DNA of 5,635 bases from an uncultured Ruminococcus sp. (GCA_902783705.1 CACZSA010000406.1:1-5635), one strand, 5' to 3'; positions 1-4,931 are shown, numbered from the stretch's first letter. The notes: generated from the letters alone by a model not told the origin. Numbers and translations: made by a program.

Positions 1-80
1 GTCTTTGCCAGGGTGGTGCATCCTGCGAGTGCGGATGCGAGCATCAGCGCGGCAAGAATCAGGGACAACACCTTTTTCAT
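1..80 (-). CDS. N-terminus of a lipoprotein precursor (gene cut by the window edge)
   Basis: Only the first 26 codons are inside the window; the gene continues past the left edge. The reading begins MKKVLSLILAALML and goes on to a type II (lipoprotein) signal peptide: Lys2-Lys3, a hydrophobic stretch of about residues 4-19, and a lipobox Leu18-Ala19-Gly20-Cys21. Cys21 would be lipidated after cleavage, so the mature protein should be anchored on the outer face of the membrane. The start is supported by an AAGGAGG ribosome binding site 12 bases upstream (93-99), a rather long but usable spacing, and by a good promoter at 151-179. The gene is transcribed away from gpr. The functional domain is outside the window, so the role (for instance a solute-binding lipoprotein) cannot be told. 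Confidence 0.8.
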   Translation of the reverse strand, partial: MKKVLSLILAALMLASALAGCTTLAK

Positions 81-150
81 GATTCTGTAAATCCTCCTTG
101 CGCCCGGCGTCTGCAGGGCCTTGATGATGCGGGTATTTTAAACTCACCAT

Positions 151-179
151 ATTATAGCACTTTTTTTCGCGAGAATCAA
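151..179 (-). promoter_or_regulatory. SigA-type promoter for the minus-strand lipoprotein gene
   Basis: Read on the minus strand, there is a -35 TTGATT (179-174), a 17-base spacer and a perfect -10 TATAAT (156-151). A TG one base before the -10 makes it an extended -10 (TGCTATAAT). Transcription would start near 144, giving a leader of about 64 bases that contains the AAGGAGG at 99-93. The same hexamers, spacing and TG extension recur in the promoter at 3972-4000, which supports both calls. Confidence 0.75.
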
Positions 180-273
180 CCTATTCTTAGGGGCGAAAGT
201 CAAGTTTCATCCACATGCACAATTACACTCGTAATTTTTGTGCGTTTTGCACACAAATACAGGCTTTTTTTCG

Positions 274-303
274 GTATGAATCGGATTTTCACGGGGCAAA
301 ATA
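274..303 (+). promoter_or_regulatory. SigF/SigG-like forespore promoter of gpr
   Basis: GTATG at 274-278 is followed after 15 bases by GGGCAAAATA at 294-303, which fits the Bacillus SigF -10 pattern GGNNANAHTR at every fixed position. Read for SigG, the same GTATG (fits GHATR) is followed after 18 bases by CAAAATA (297-303; CATNHTA with one mismatch). In Bacillus, gpr is transcribed by SigF and SigG, so the site agrees with the gene it precedes. The start of transcription would be near 310, which places the upstream in-frame GTG at 240 outside the transcript. The assignment is by eye from recalled consensus sequences. Confidence 0.6.
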
Positions 304-318
304 GGGTCAGAATGACCC
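304..318. repeat. 6-bp inverted repeat between gpr promoter and RBS
   Basis: GGGTCA (304-309) and TGACCC (313-318) form a perfect inverted repeat around GAA. It begins directly after the presumed -10 and ends directly before the AAGGAGG ribosome binding site. It could be an operator over the transcription start. If transcription starts a few bases earlier than predicted, it could instead be a small 5' hairpin on the mRNA. The pattern is seen; its role is unknown. Confidence 0.4.
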
Positions 319-325
319 AAGGAGG
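319..325 (+). promoter_or_regulatory. Ribosome binding site fixing the gpr start
   Basis: AAGGAGG ends 7 bases before the ATG at 333. It decides between this start and the in-frame GTG at 240, which would add 31 residues (including Arg/Phe-rich ones) that do not resemble Gpr. Confidence 0.85.
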
Positions 326-332
326 CGTCGAT

Positions 333-1151
333 ATGCCGAATCCGATCAAAAAACAGGCGCGGGAGGCCGCAGCGACGCGCCAGAGCGACCTGTTCATCGA
401 ATCCTGCGGGGCGGGGGAGGCTTCGTCCGGACTCCGTTTTTCCGACCCGGAGACCGTCTGGTTCGAAGGCTTCGACGCGATGCGGGCGGCGGGCGAGCGG
501 GGCGGATACCACTCCGTCCTCTGCGGGGAGATCTGGCTCGAGCCGCCGGAGCGCCGCACAAGGCTGGCGAAGGCCCTGCGCGCGCTCGTCTCGCTCTACC
601 GGAGAAGGAATCCCTCCGCCGATCCCGAGCGTCCCGTCCTCGTCGCCGGGCTCGGCACGGAGCGGATGGCGGCGGACGCGCTCGGTCCCCGGACGGCTTC
701 GCACATCCTCGTCCCGACGGAGGAGATGCGGGCGGCGGGGATCAGCCCGGTCTGCGCCGTGAAGACGGGGATCCCGCGCGAGACCGGCATGGACACCGCC
801 GATCTGGTCCGCGCGCTGGCGAAGGAGACGGGGGCGAGCCTCATCGTCACGGTCGACAGCCTCACGGCGCGGACGCGGGAACGCCTCGGGACGCTCGTGC
901 AGGTCACGGACTGCGGCGTCACGCCCGGATCGGCCCTCTCCCACGCGTCCGGGGAGATCAGCGAGCGCACGATGCCCTGCCCCGTCCTCTCCCTCGGCGT
1001 CCCGACGGTCATCCGCTCGGACGTGCTCGCCGGTCAGGAGGACGGGGACCCGATGTTCGTCTCCCGCGCGGACACGGACGCGATGGTCACGGCCTACGCG
1101 CGGATCCTCGCCTCGGCGATCAACGGCGCGTTTTCGGGAAATCCGGCATAA
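333..1151 (+). CDS. gpr: Germination protease Gpr (SASP-degrading spore protease)
   Basis: This is the protease that degrades small acid-soluble spore proteins (SASPs) in the spore core at germination; the family is made as a zymogen in the forespore. Of 272 residues, about 100-119 hold the signature VAGLG...ADALGP with Asp115, and 171-180 hold IVTVDSLTAR with Asp175. These match the two catalytic-type aspartates of Bacillus Gpr. The stretch QVTDCGVTPGS (190-200) and the LGVPTV motif (221-226) are also typical. Residues 17-23 (QSDLFIE) resemble the TDLAxE motif at the autoprocessing site. The ATG at 333 is chosen because AAGGAGG (319-325) lies 7 bases upstream; an in-frame GTG at 240 lies upstream of the promoter and has no such site. 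At 272 residues it is roughly 95 shorter than Bacillus Gpr: most of the segment between LGVPTV and the C-terminal helix is missing. It is followed by spoIIP, as in Bacillus. Confidence 0.93.
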   Translation: MPNPIKKQAREAAATRQSDLFIESCGAGEASSGLRFSDPETVWFEGFDAMRAAGERGGYHSVLCGEIWLEPPERRTRLAKALRALVSLYRRRNPSADPERPVLVAGLGTERMAADALGPRTASHILVPTEEMRAAGISPVCAVKTGIPRETGMDTADLVRALAKETGASLIVTVDSLTARTRERLGTLVQVTDCGVTPGSALSHASGEISERTMPCPVLSLGVPTVIRSDVLAGQEDGDPMFVSRADTDAMVTAYARILASAINGAFSGNPA

Positions 1152-1174
1152 ATCCCGGGCCCGGTGCATAGGAT
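1146..1174 (+). promoter_or_regulatory. Possible SigE-like promoter of spoIIP, overlapping the end of gpr
   Basis: GCATAAA (1146-1152) matches the SigE -35 pattern KMATATT at 5 of 7 positions. After 14 bases, CATAGGAT (1167-1174) matches CATACAHT at 6 of 8. The gpr stop codon lies inside the -35. In Bacillus, spoIIP is a mother-cell (SigE) gene while gpr is a forespore gene, so a separate promoter is expected here. The match is imperfect, and readthrough from gpr across the 58-base gap remains possible. Confidence 0.4.
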
Positions 1175-1194
1175 GGAGCAGGAATCTTATCATG

Positions 1195-1201
1195 AAGGAG
1201 G
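1195..1201 (+). promoter_or_regulatory. Ribosome binding site that selects the GTG start of spoIIP
   Basis: AAGGAGG lies 8 bases before GTG at 1210. It sits inside the first codons of the longer reading that would begin at ATG 1192. That ATG has only a weak AGGA (1180-1183) in front of it, so the GTG start is preferred. Confidence 0.7.
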
Positions 1202-1209
1202 CCCGCGCC

Positions 1210-2574
1210 GTGAACGATGCGCCGGAGATCCTCGCCGAACCCGTCGAAGCGGCGGAAACCGCGCCGGAATTTCCCGCCCTTCCCCCGCCCGTTCCCGAGC
1301 CGGAAGGGACGGACGCGGAAATTCCCGAACCGCAGCTCCCGGAAGCGCCGCCGGAGATCGGGCCGCCGGAGGATCCGTCATCGGACGCTCCGCCGCCGGA
1401 CAAATCCTCGCCGGGTGCGCGGGGTTTTCTCGCCGAGGCGTATCTGTGGCTCCGGGGTGTTCTCCCCCTCCTCCTCGCGGGATTCGCGGCGGCGGTCTTC
1501 ACGGGGACGGCGGTCCTCCTCGTCCTGCGGCTCCGGCCCACGCCCGATCTGATTGCGCGAATCCTCCTGTCTCCCGCGGCGGGCGGCGGCGAAATCCGTG
1601 CCGTCGAGGGCGATCCCGGACCGATGACCGCCTCCCTGCCCCGCGTCCCGCCGGACCTTTCGCTCGCGTCGGCGGAGCCCGCGGAAACGGCGGCGGCGGA
1701 GACCGGACCCGCATCGGACAGCCTGTATCTCACGCCTCCCCGGGAGGAAGCGGAGGAGCCGGAAGAGCCGCAGGAGCCGGACGCATCGGAGACCGCTCCC
1801 GCATCCGATCCGCCAAAGGAATCCGCGGGGCCGCGTTTTCCGATGACGAACGAAACGGGATATTCCCCGGACGAGGACGCGGTCCTGCTGCGCGGTCGGG
1901 CGGTCCCGGCGCTCGCCGTTCTGCGCTCGGAGTTCGGGGAGGACGCGCCGCTCGCCCTGATCCTGCACACGCACACGACCGAGGGGTATCTCTCCTCCTC
2001 GGCGCAGGACTACCGCACGACCGATCCCGCCGAAAGCGTCGTCGCCGTCGGGGATGCGCTCGCCCGCCGCCTGAACGACGCGGGAATCCCGACCCTGCAT
2101 CTCACGGACATCTTCGACGCCCCGGACTTCAACCTCGCGTACTACAACGCCTCCCGCGCGATAAGGCAGACCCTCGCGGACCACCCGTCGATCCGGTACA
2201 TATTCGACGTCCACCGCGATTCGATCACGCTCCCGGACGGCTCCCCCTTCGCGTGCGTGACGGAGATCGGCGGGGAGCGCGCAGGGCGGCTGATGTTCGT
2301 CGTCGGCACGGACGCGGCGGGCGCGGATCACCCGGCATGGGAGGACAACCTCGCCCTCGCGATGCGGCTTCAGGCGTCGGCGGAGGAGGCGCACCTCGGT
2401 CTCATGCGGGACATCAATCTCCGCGCGGCCTCGTTCAACGAGCAGTACGCCCCCGGTGCGCTCCTGATCGAGGCGGGCTCGACGGGCTGCACGACGGAGG
2501 AAGCCGTGCGGGGGATGGAGCTGCTTGCGGACGCGATCGTCGGGGAGATTTACGGCGGGGGAATTACGAATTAA
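1210..2574 (+). CDS. spoIIP: Stage II sporulation protein P (SpoIIP), engulfment peptidoglycan hydrolase
   Basis: SpoIIP is a membrane-anchored amidase/endopeptidase that, with SpoIID and SpoIIM, thins the septal wall so that the mother cell membrane can engulf the forespore. With the GTG start the protein has 454 residues. Residues 1-75 are an acidic, proline-rich tail, about 85-106 are one transmembrane helix, and about 140-210 are a second Pro/Glu-rich linker. The catalytic domain runs from about 245 to 448. Its motifs are HTHTTE (His253, His255, Glu258), VHRDSI (His335) and LLIEAGS (Glu421), which agree with the zinc ligands and catalytic glutamate of the SpoIIP/Amidase_3 type. The long N-terminal tail is unusual; Bacillus SpoIIP has a much shorter one. 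The last residues (GGGITN) come from a heptamer repeat that also provides the stop codon. The gene follows gpr by 58 bases, the order known from Bacillus. The family call is firm; the start is less so, since ATG 1192 would add six residues. Confidence 0.93.
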   Translation: MNDAPEILAEPVEAAETAPEFPALPPPVPEPEGTDAEIPEPQLPEAPPEIGPPEDPSSDAPPPDKSSPGARGFLAEAYLWLRGVLPLLLAGFAAAVFTGTAVLLVLRLRPTPDLIARILLSPAAGGGEIRAVEGDPGPMTASLPRVPPDLSLASAEPAETAAAETGPASDSLYLTPPREEAEEPEEPQEPDASETAPASDPPKESAGPRFPMTNETGYSPDEDAVLLRGRAVPALAVLRSEFGEDAPLALILHTHTTEGYLSSSAQDYRTTDPAESVVAVGDALARRLNDAGIPTLHLTDIFDAPDFNLAYYNASRAIRQTLADHPSIRYIFDVHRDSITLPDGSPFACVTEIGGERAGRLMFVVGTDAAGADHPAWEDNLALAMRLQASAEEAHLGLMRDINLRAASFNEQYAPGALLIEAGSTGCTTEEAVRGMELLADAIVGEIYGGGITN

Positions 2575-2588
2575 GAATTAAGAATGAT
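2561..2588 (+). repeat. Heptamer tandem repeat GAATTAM at the spoIIP stop
   Basis: Three adjacent heptamers, GAATTAC (2561-2567), GAATTAA (2568-2574) and GAATTAA (2575-2581), are followed by a diverged fourth, GAATGAT (2582-2588). The second copy contains the TAA stop of spoIIP. The tract is AT-rich in a GC-rich gene end. I recall similar AATTAAGAATTAAGAAT runs at intergenic sites in other bacteria, but I cannot check this here. Confidence 0.7.
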
Positions 2589-2595
2589 GATTGAG

Positions 2596-2641
2596 AAAAA
2601 CGGTCGCGGGCTGGTTCGGGGCAGCTTCACGACCGTTTTTT
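2596..2641. terminator. Symmetric (bidirectional) intrinsic terminator between spoIIP and the convergent pair
   Basis: The arms AAAAACGGTCG (2596-2606) and CGACCGTTTTT (2630-2640) are perfect complements over 11 bases. Inside them GGGCTG (2608-2613) can pair with CAGCTT (2622-2627) using two G-U pairs, leaving an 8-base loop. A run of T (2636-2641) follows on the plus strand and, by symmetry, on the minus strand as well. It would therefore stop spoIIP transcription and also that of the minus-strand operon ending at 2664. Confidence 0.85.
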
Positions 2642-2663
2642 GTTTTATTTATGGATGGAAGGT

Positions 2664-3020
2664 TTATTCTTCGGGTTTTGTTTCCGTTTCTGCCTGCTTC
2701 TGCGTCTGCAGGGGCTGAACGGAGGCGAGGGCGGCGTCGGCTCTGAGTTTCATCTTCTTCACCGTCGCGAAGATCATGACGGGGAGGGCGACGAGGTTGG
2801 CACCTCCGAGCACGCGCACGACGAGGTCCGGCAGCTCGATCCCCGCGATGTTCGTCACGGAGAGGATGAACGTCCCCACGCCGATGACGATCAGGCTCAC
2901 GCTCCAGAGAAGATTCATGATCCGCGCCTGCCGCCGAAGCTGTTCCTCGAGCTTTTCCCGCTCCGCGGGGTTCACCGGGACCGCCGGCGCTTCCGGGAGC
3001 TTTCTTTCCGTTTTCTTCAT
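2664..3020 (-). CDS. Small two-helix membrane protein of unknown function
   Basis: I do not recognise the family. The 118-residue product has a charged N-terminal part (1-34; residues about 19-34 are Glu/Arg-rich and could form a short coiled coil), a hydrophobic helix at about 36-58 and a second at about 66-87. A Lys/Arg cluster follows (KKMKLR, 88-93), then a polar Gln/Glu/Lys tail to the end. The basic cluster after helix 2 and the charged head before helix 1 suggest that both ends lie in the cytoplasm. It is the second gene of a minus-strand pair: only 5 bases separate the HAD stop from its ATG, and its AGGAGG (3031-3036, 10 bases upstream) is made of the last HAD codons, so translational coupling is likely. 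The terminator at 2596-2641 ends the operon. It is real on grounds of RBS, codon use and helix pattern; a helper for the HAD enzyme is only one possibility. Confidence 0.75.
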   Translation of the reverse strand: MKKTERKLPEAPAVPVNPAEREKLEEQLRRQARIMNLLWSVSLIVIGVGTFILSVTNIAGIELPDLVVRVLGGANLVALPVMIFATVKKMKLRADAALASVQPLQTQKQAETETKPEE

Positions 3021-3025
3021 TCTAT

Positions 3026-3889
3026 TTATTCCTCCTGTCCGTCAAACATCAGCCGGTCCGCGTCGGCGAGGGAATCGAGCAGCAGATCGGGCCGCTCCTC
3101 CTCGGACGCGCGCTCCACATCCTCGAGGGTCGTCTCGCCCGTCAGCACCAGCGCGGCGGCGATCCCGTGGCGTCTCCCCGTCGCAATGTCGGTGTAGAGC
3201 CGGTCCCCGAAGATCAGCGTCGTCTCCTTCGGCTCCCCGGTGATCTCGCCGATCATCTCGACCGTCTCGCGGTACGGCTTGCCGAAATACGTGGGCTTTA
3301 CCCCGGTCGAGGCCGTCACCGCCGCCGCGATCGCGCCGCTGTCCGGGATGAAGCCGTCCTCGGTCGGGCAGTTGAAATCGGGATGCGTCGAGAGGTATTC
3401 CGCCCCGTTCCGGATGAAGGTGCAGGCGTTCGTCAGCTTTTCGTAGGTCAGGGCGGTGTCGAAGCTCGTGACGACGATATCCGGGACCCGCCCCGCCATC
3501 ACGTGCCCGTCCTCGTCGTTCACGAGATCGATCCCGGCCTCGCGGAACTGGCGGTACAGCTCCTTCGTACCCATCAGGTAGACGGACTTTCCGGCGCGGC
3601 GTCGGGTGAGGAAGGCCGCGGTGACGTTGCCCGAGGTGCAGATCTCCTCCGGGGAAGGCGAGAAGCCGAGGCGCGTCAGCTTGTCGAGGTAGAACACCGG
3701 ATCGTGCGAGGCGTTGTTCGTGAAGAACAGCACCCGTCTCCCGGATGCGCGCAGGCGGCGGATAAACCGCACGGCGAAGTCGAACGGGCGGCCGCCGAGG
3801 TAGATCGTGCCGTCCATGTCGAAGATGAAGAGGCGCTTCGACTGCAGGAGGCGCGCGGCCTCCCGGGGATTCCGTTTCGCATCGGTCAT
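3026..3889 (-). CDS. HAD superfamily subfamily IIA phosphatase (NagD/phosphoglycolate phosphatase type)
   Basis: This is a predicted cytoplasmic magnesium-dependent phosphatase of 287 residues. Motif I is FDMDGTIY (23-30) with the nucleophile Asp24 and acid/base Asp26. Motif II is FFTNN (55-59). The FGKP lysine is Lys204. Motif III is GDRLYTDI (228-235) with Asp229 and Asp234 for magnesium. The roughly 140 residues between motifs II and Lys204 form the C2-type cap that defines subclass IIA (NagD, AraL, YutF, eukaryotic phosphoglycolate phosphatase). Length is a little above the usual 250-270, owing to a short N-terminal extension and an acidic tail. The ATG is supported by AAAAAGGAG (3898-3906) 8 bases upstream. 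Substrates in this family vary (sugar phosphates, nucleotides, pyridoxal phosphate, phosphoglycolate) and cannot be chosen from sequence. The gene is divergent from a pantothenate kinase gene and shares its regulatory region. Confidence 0.88.
   Translation of the reverse strand: MTDAKRNPREAARLLQSKRLFIFDMDGTIYLGGRPFDFAVRFIRRLRASGRRVLFFTNNASHDPVFYLDKLTRLGFSPSPEEICTSGNVTAAFLTRRRAGKSVYLMGTKELYRQFREAGIDLVNDEDGHVMAGRVPDIVVTSFDTALTYEKLTNACTFIRNGAEYLSTHPDFNCPTEDGFIPDSGAIAAAVTASTGVKPTYFGKPYRETVEMIGEITGEPKETTLIFGDRLYTDIATGRRHGIAAALVLTGETTLEDVERASEEERPDLLLDSLADADRLMFDGQEE
3031..3036 (-). promoter_or_regulatory. Ribosome binding site of the small membrane protein, inside the HAD gene
   Basis: Read on the minus strand, the last codons of the HAD gene (CAG GAG GAA TAA) contain AGGAGG, 10 bases before the ATG at 3020. 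The overlap of stop and RBS suggests coupled translation of the two genes. Confidence 0.75.
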
Positions 3890-3925
3890 CGTGAAAACTC
3901 CTTTTTGCGTGCGTTCTTGCGCGGT

Positions 3926-3955
3926 ATAGTGTCAAAAGATCGGGACAGTTGTGAA
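3926..3955 (-). promoter_or_regulatory. Weak candidate promoter of the HAD operon
   Basis: Read on the minus strand, TTCACA (3955-3950) is followed after 18 bases by CACTAT (3931-3926), which carries a TG extension (TGACACTAT). The -10 keeps only three consensus bases, so this is a tentative call. The first copy of the repeated 16-mer (3945-3960) covers the whole -35. Confidence 0.3.
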
Positions 3956-3960
3956 CATTT
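3945..3960 (+). repeat. Direct repeat ACAGTNNTGAACATTT, copy 1
   Basis: This copy reads ACAGTTGTGAACATTT. It differs from the second copy (4001-4016) only at the two middle bases (14 of 16 identical) and lies exactly 56 bp from it in the same orientation. It sits 11 bp upstream of the coaW -35 and over the candidate -35 of the HAD gene. It looks like a binding site for a transcription regulator; which one is unknown. Confidence 0.55.
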
Positions 3961-3971
3961 CCCCCATCCCA

Positions 3972-4000
3972 TTGATTTTCCGCGTCCCCCGTGATATAAT
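3972..4000 (+). promoter_or_regulatory. SigA-type extended -10 promoter of the pantothenate kinase gene
   Basis: TTGATT (3972-3977), a 17-base spacer and TATAAT (3995-4000) with a TG extension (TGATATAAT) make a strong vegetative promoter. Transcription should start near 4007, leaving a leader of about 48 bases. The hexamers and spacing are identical to those of the promoter at 151-179. Confidence 0.8.
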
Positions 4001-4016
4001 ACAGTATTGAACATTT
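4001..4016 (+). repeat. Direct repeat ACAGTNNTGAACATTT, copy 2
   Basis: This copy reads ACAGTATTGAACATTT. It starts on the base after the coaW -10 and covers the expected transcription start, a classical place for a repressor operator. Copy 1 is at 3945-3960. Confidence 0.55.
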
Positions 4017-4027
4017 TCTGAAAAAAT

Positions 4028-4041
4028 CCTGCCGCGGCAGG
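4028..4041. repeat. 14-bp perfect palindrome in the coaW leader
   Basis: CCTGCCGCGGCAGG equals its own reverse complement. It lies about 20 bases after the expected transcription start and 4 bases before the GGAG ribosome binding site (4046-4049). As RNA it could form a 5-bp stem (CCTGC/GCAGG) with a CGCG loop beside the ribosome binding site; as DNA it could be an operator. There is no T run after it, so it is not a terminator. Confidence 0.5.
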
Positions 4042-4054
4042 TCACGGAGAGCGC

Positions 4055-4900
4055 ATGGCAGAGCACGTAATCATCGGCATCGATATCGGCGGAAGCACCA
4101 CCAAAATCGTCGGGTTCGACTGCTCGACCCCCGAAAAGACCCTCATCCGTCCCCAGTTCGTCCGGGCGACCGACCCGATCACCTCGATCTACGGCGCGTT
4201 CGGCAAATTTCTCGACCAGAACAGCCTGACCCTCGGCGACGTGCGGAAGGTCATGTTCACAGGCGCGGGCTCGTCCTACATGTCGAAGCCGATCTACGGC
4301 CTCCCGTCCGAGAAGATCGCGGAATTCAAGTCCATCGGCCTCGGCGGGCTGTATCTCTCCCACCTCGACCGCGCGATCATCGCCTCCTGCGGCACGGGCA
4401 CGGCGCTCGTCTACGCGGAGGAGGGCGCGGAACCGGACTATCTCGGCGGCACGGGCGTCGGCGGCGGCACCCTCGTCGGCCTTTCGAAGAAGATGCTCGG
4501 CATGGACAACGTCGAGCACATCGCGGAGCTCGCGAAGGGCGGCTCCCTCGACCGGGTCGACCTCAAAATCAAGGACATCACGAAATCCGACATCGTCCCC
4601 GGCTTCTCCGACATCATGACGGCGTCGAACTTCGGGCAGCTGAGCGACCTCGCGACGCGGGAGGACATCGCCCTCGGCATCATCAACATGGTGTTCGAGA
4701 CGATCGGCATGGTGGCGATCTTCGCCGCGCGGAACTACAAGATCCGCGACGTGGTCCTGACGGGGAACCTCTCGCAGGTCCCGCAGGCCGAGACGGTCTT
4801 CGCGACCCTCAACCGCATGTTCGACATGAATTTCATCATTCCCGAGAGCTCCGCCTTCGGCACGGTCATCGGCGCCGCGCTGGCGGGGATGAACGCGTAA
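4055..4900 (+). CDS. coaW: Type II pantothenate kinase
   Basis: This enzyme phosphorylates pantothenate with ATP, the first step of coenzyme A synthesis, in the cytoplasm. The 281 residues show the acetate/sugar kinase (ASKHA) fold pattern of type II enzymes: GIDIGGSTTK (8-17) at the phosphate-binding loop, Glu90 in AEFKSI (the position of the catalytic Glu in Staphylococcus CoaW), SCGTGT (111-116), GGTGVGGGT (131-139) and DIMTASNFG (186-194; DLTAANFG in Staphylococcus). Length is close to the Staphylococcus enzyme (about 265). Type II enzymes of that kind escape feedback inhibition by CoA; whether this one does is unknown. The ATG has GGAG 5 bases upstream (4046-4049). It has its own strong promoter, is divergent from the HAD gene and is followed by a CotH-like gene after 70 bases without an evident terminator. 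Confusion with a BadF/BadG or hydroxyglutaryl-CoA activator-type ATPase is unlikely given the Glu90 and GGTGVGGGT motifs. Confidence 0.92.
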   Translation: MAEHVIIGIDIGGSTTKIVGFDCSTPEKTLIRPQFVRATDPITSIYGAFGKFLDQNSLTLGDVRKVMFTGAGSSYMSKPIYGLPSEKIAEFKSIGLGGLYLSHLDRAIIASCGTGTALVYAEEGAEPDYLGGTGVGGGTLVGLSKKMLGMDNVEHIAELAKGGSLDRVDLKIKDITKSDIVPGFSDIMTASNFGQLSDLATREDIALGIINMVFETIGMVAIFAARNYKIRDVVLTGNLSQVPQAETVFATLNRMFDMNFIIPESSAFGTVIGAALAGMNA

Positions 4901-4901
4901 A

Positions 4902-4931
4902 GCATCCGGGAAACGCCGCTTCCTCATTATA
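4902..4931 (+). promoter_or_regulatory. SigG-like promoter of the CotH-family lipoprotein gene
   Basis: GCATC (4902-4906; GHATR with one mismatch) is followed after 18 bases by CATTATA (4925-4931), which fits the SigG -10 pattern CATNHTA exactly. The arrangement is the same as in front of gpr (GTATG, 18 bases, CAAAATA). Transcription would start near 4938, about 33 bases before the ATG. No SigA-type -35 is present at the right distance. Confidence 0.45.

Noticed and set aside
221..253. Small inverted repeats AATTAC/GTAATT (221-236) and TGTGC/GCACA (239-253) with T runs
   Set aside because: Stems are short or AT-only and nothing upstream on the plus strand needs termination; likely chance in an AT-rich gap.
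240..332. Upstream GTG start for gpr
   Set aside because: It has no ribosome binding site, lies upstream of the likely promoter, and adds residues unlike Gpr.
1155..1164. Palindrome CCGGGCCCGG between gpr and spoIIP
   Set aside because: Ten bases of pure G/C palindrome are expected often in such GC-rich sequence and no T run follows.
207..1976. Long open frame on the minus strand (589 codons) opposite gpr and spoIIP
   Set aside because: It is antisense to two well-recognised genes, is dominated by Arg, Gly and Ser as expected from GC-rich mirror frames, and has no family likeness.
1164..2594. Open plus-strand frame (476 codons) overlapping spoIIP
   Set aside because: Arg/Gly/Pro-rich shadow of spoIIP with no recognisable motif; spoIIP motifs are in the other frame.
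3930..3935. Perfect TTGACA (minus strand) before the HAD gene
   Set aside because: No -10 element is found 16-18 bases downstream (GC-rich GCACGC there), so it is not called as a -35.
3042..3994. Open frames in other frames over the HAD gene (3042-3935 minus, 3167-3994 plus)
   Set aside because: Both lack family motifs and have the biased composition of shadows; the HAD motifs lie in the frame 3889-3026.
4909..4923. GGAA/TTCC inverted repeat after coaW as a terminator
   Set aside because: Only 4 bp of stem and no T run, so readthrough into the CotH-like gene cannot be excluded but no terminator is called.
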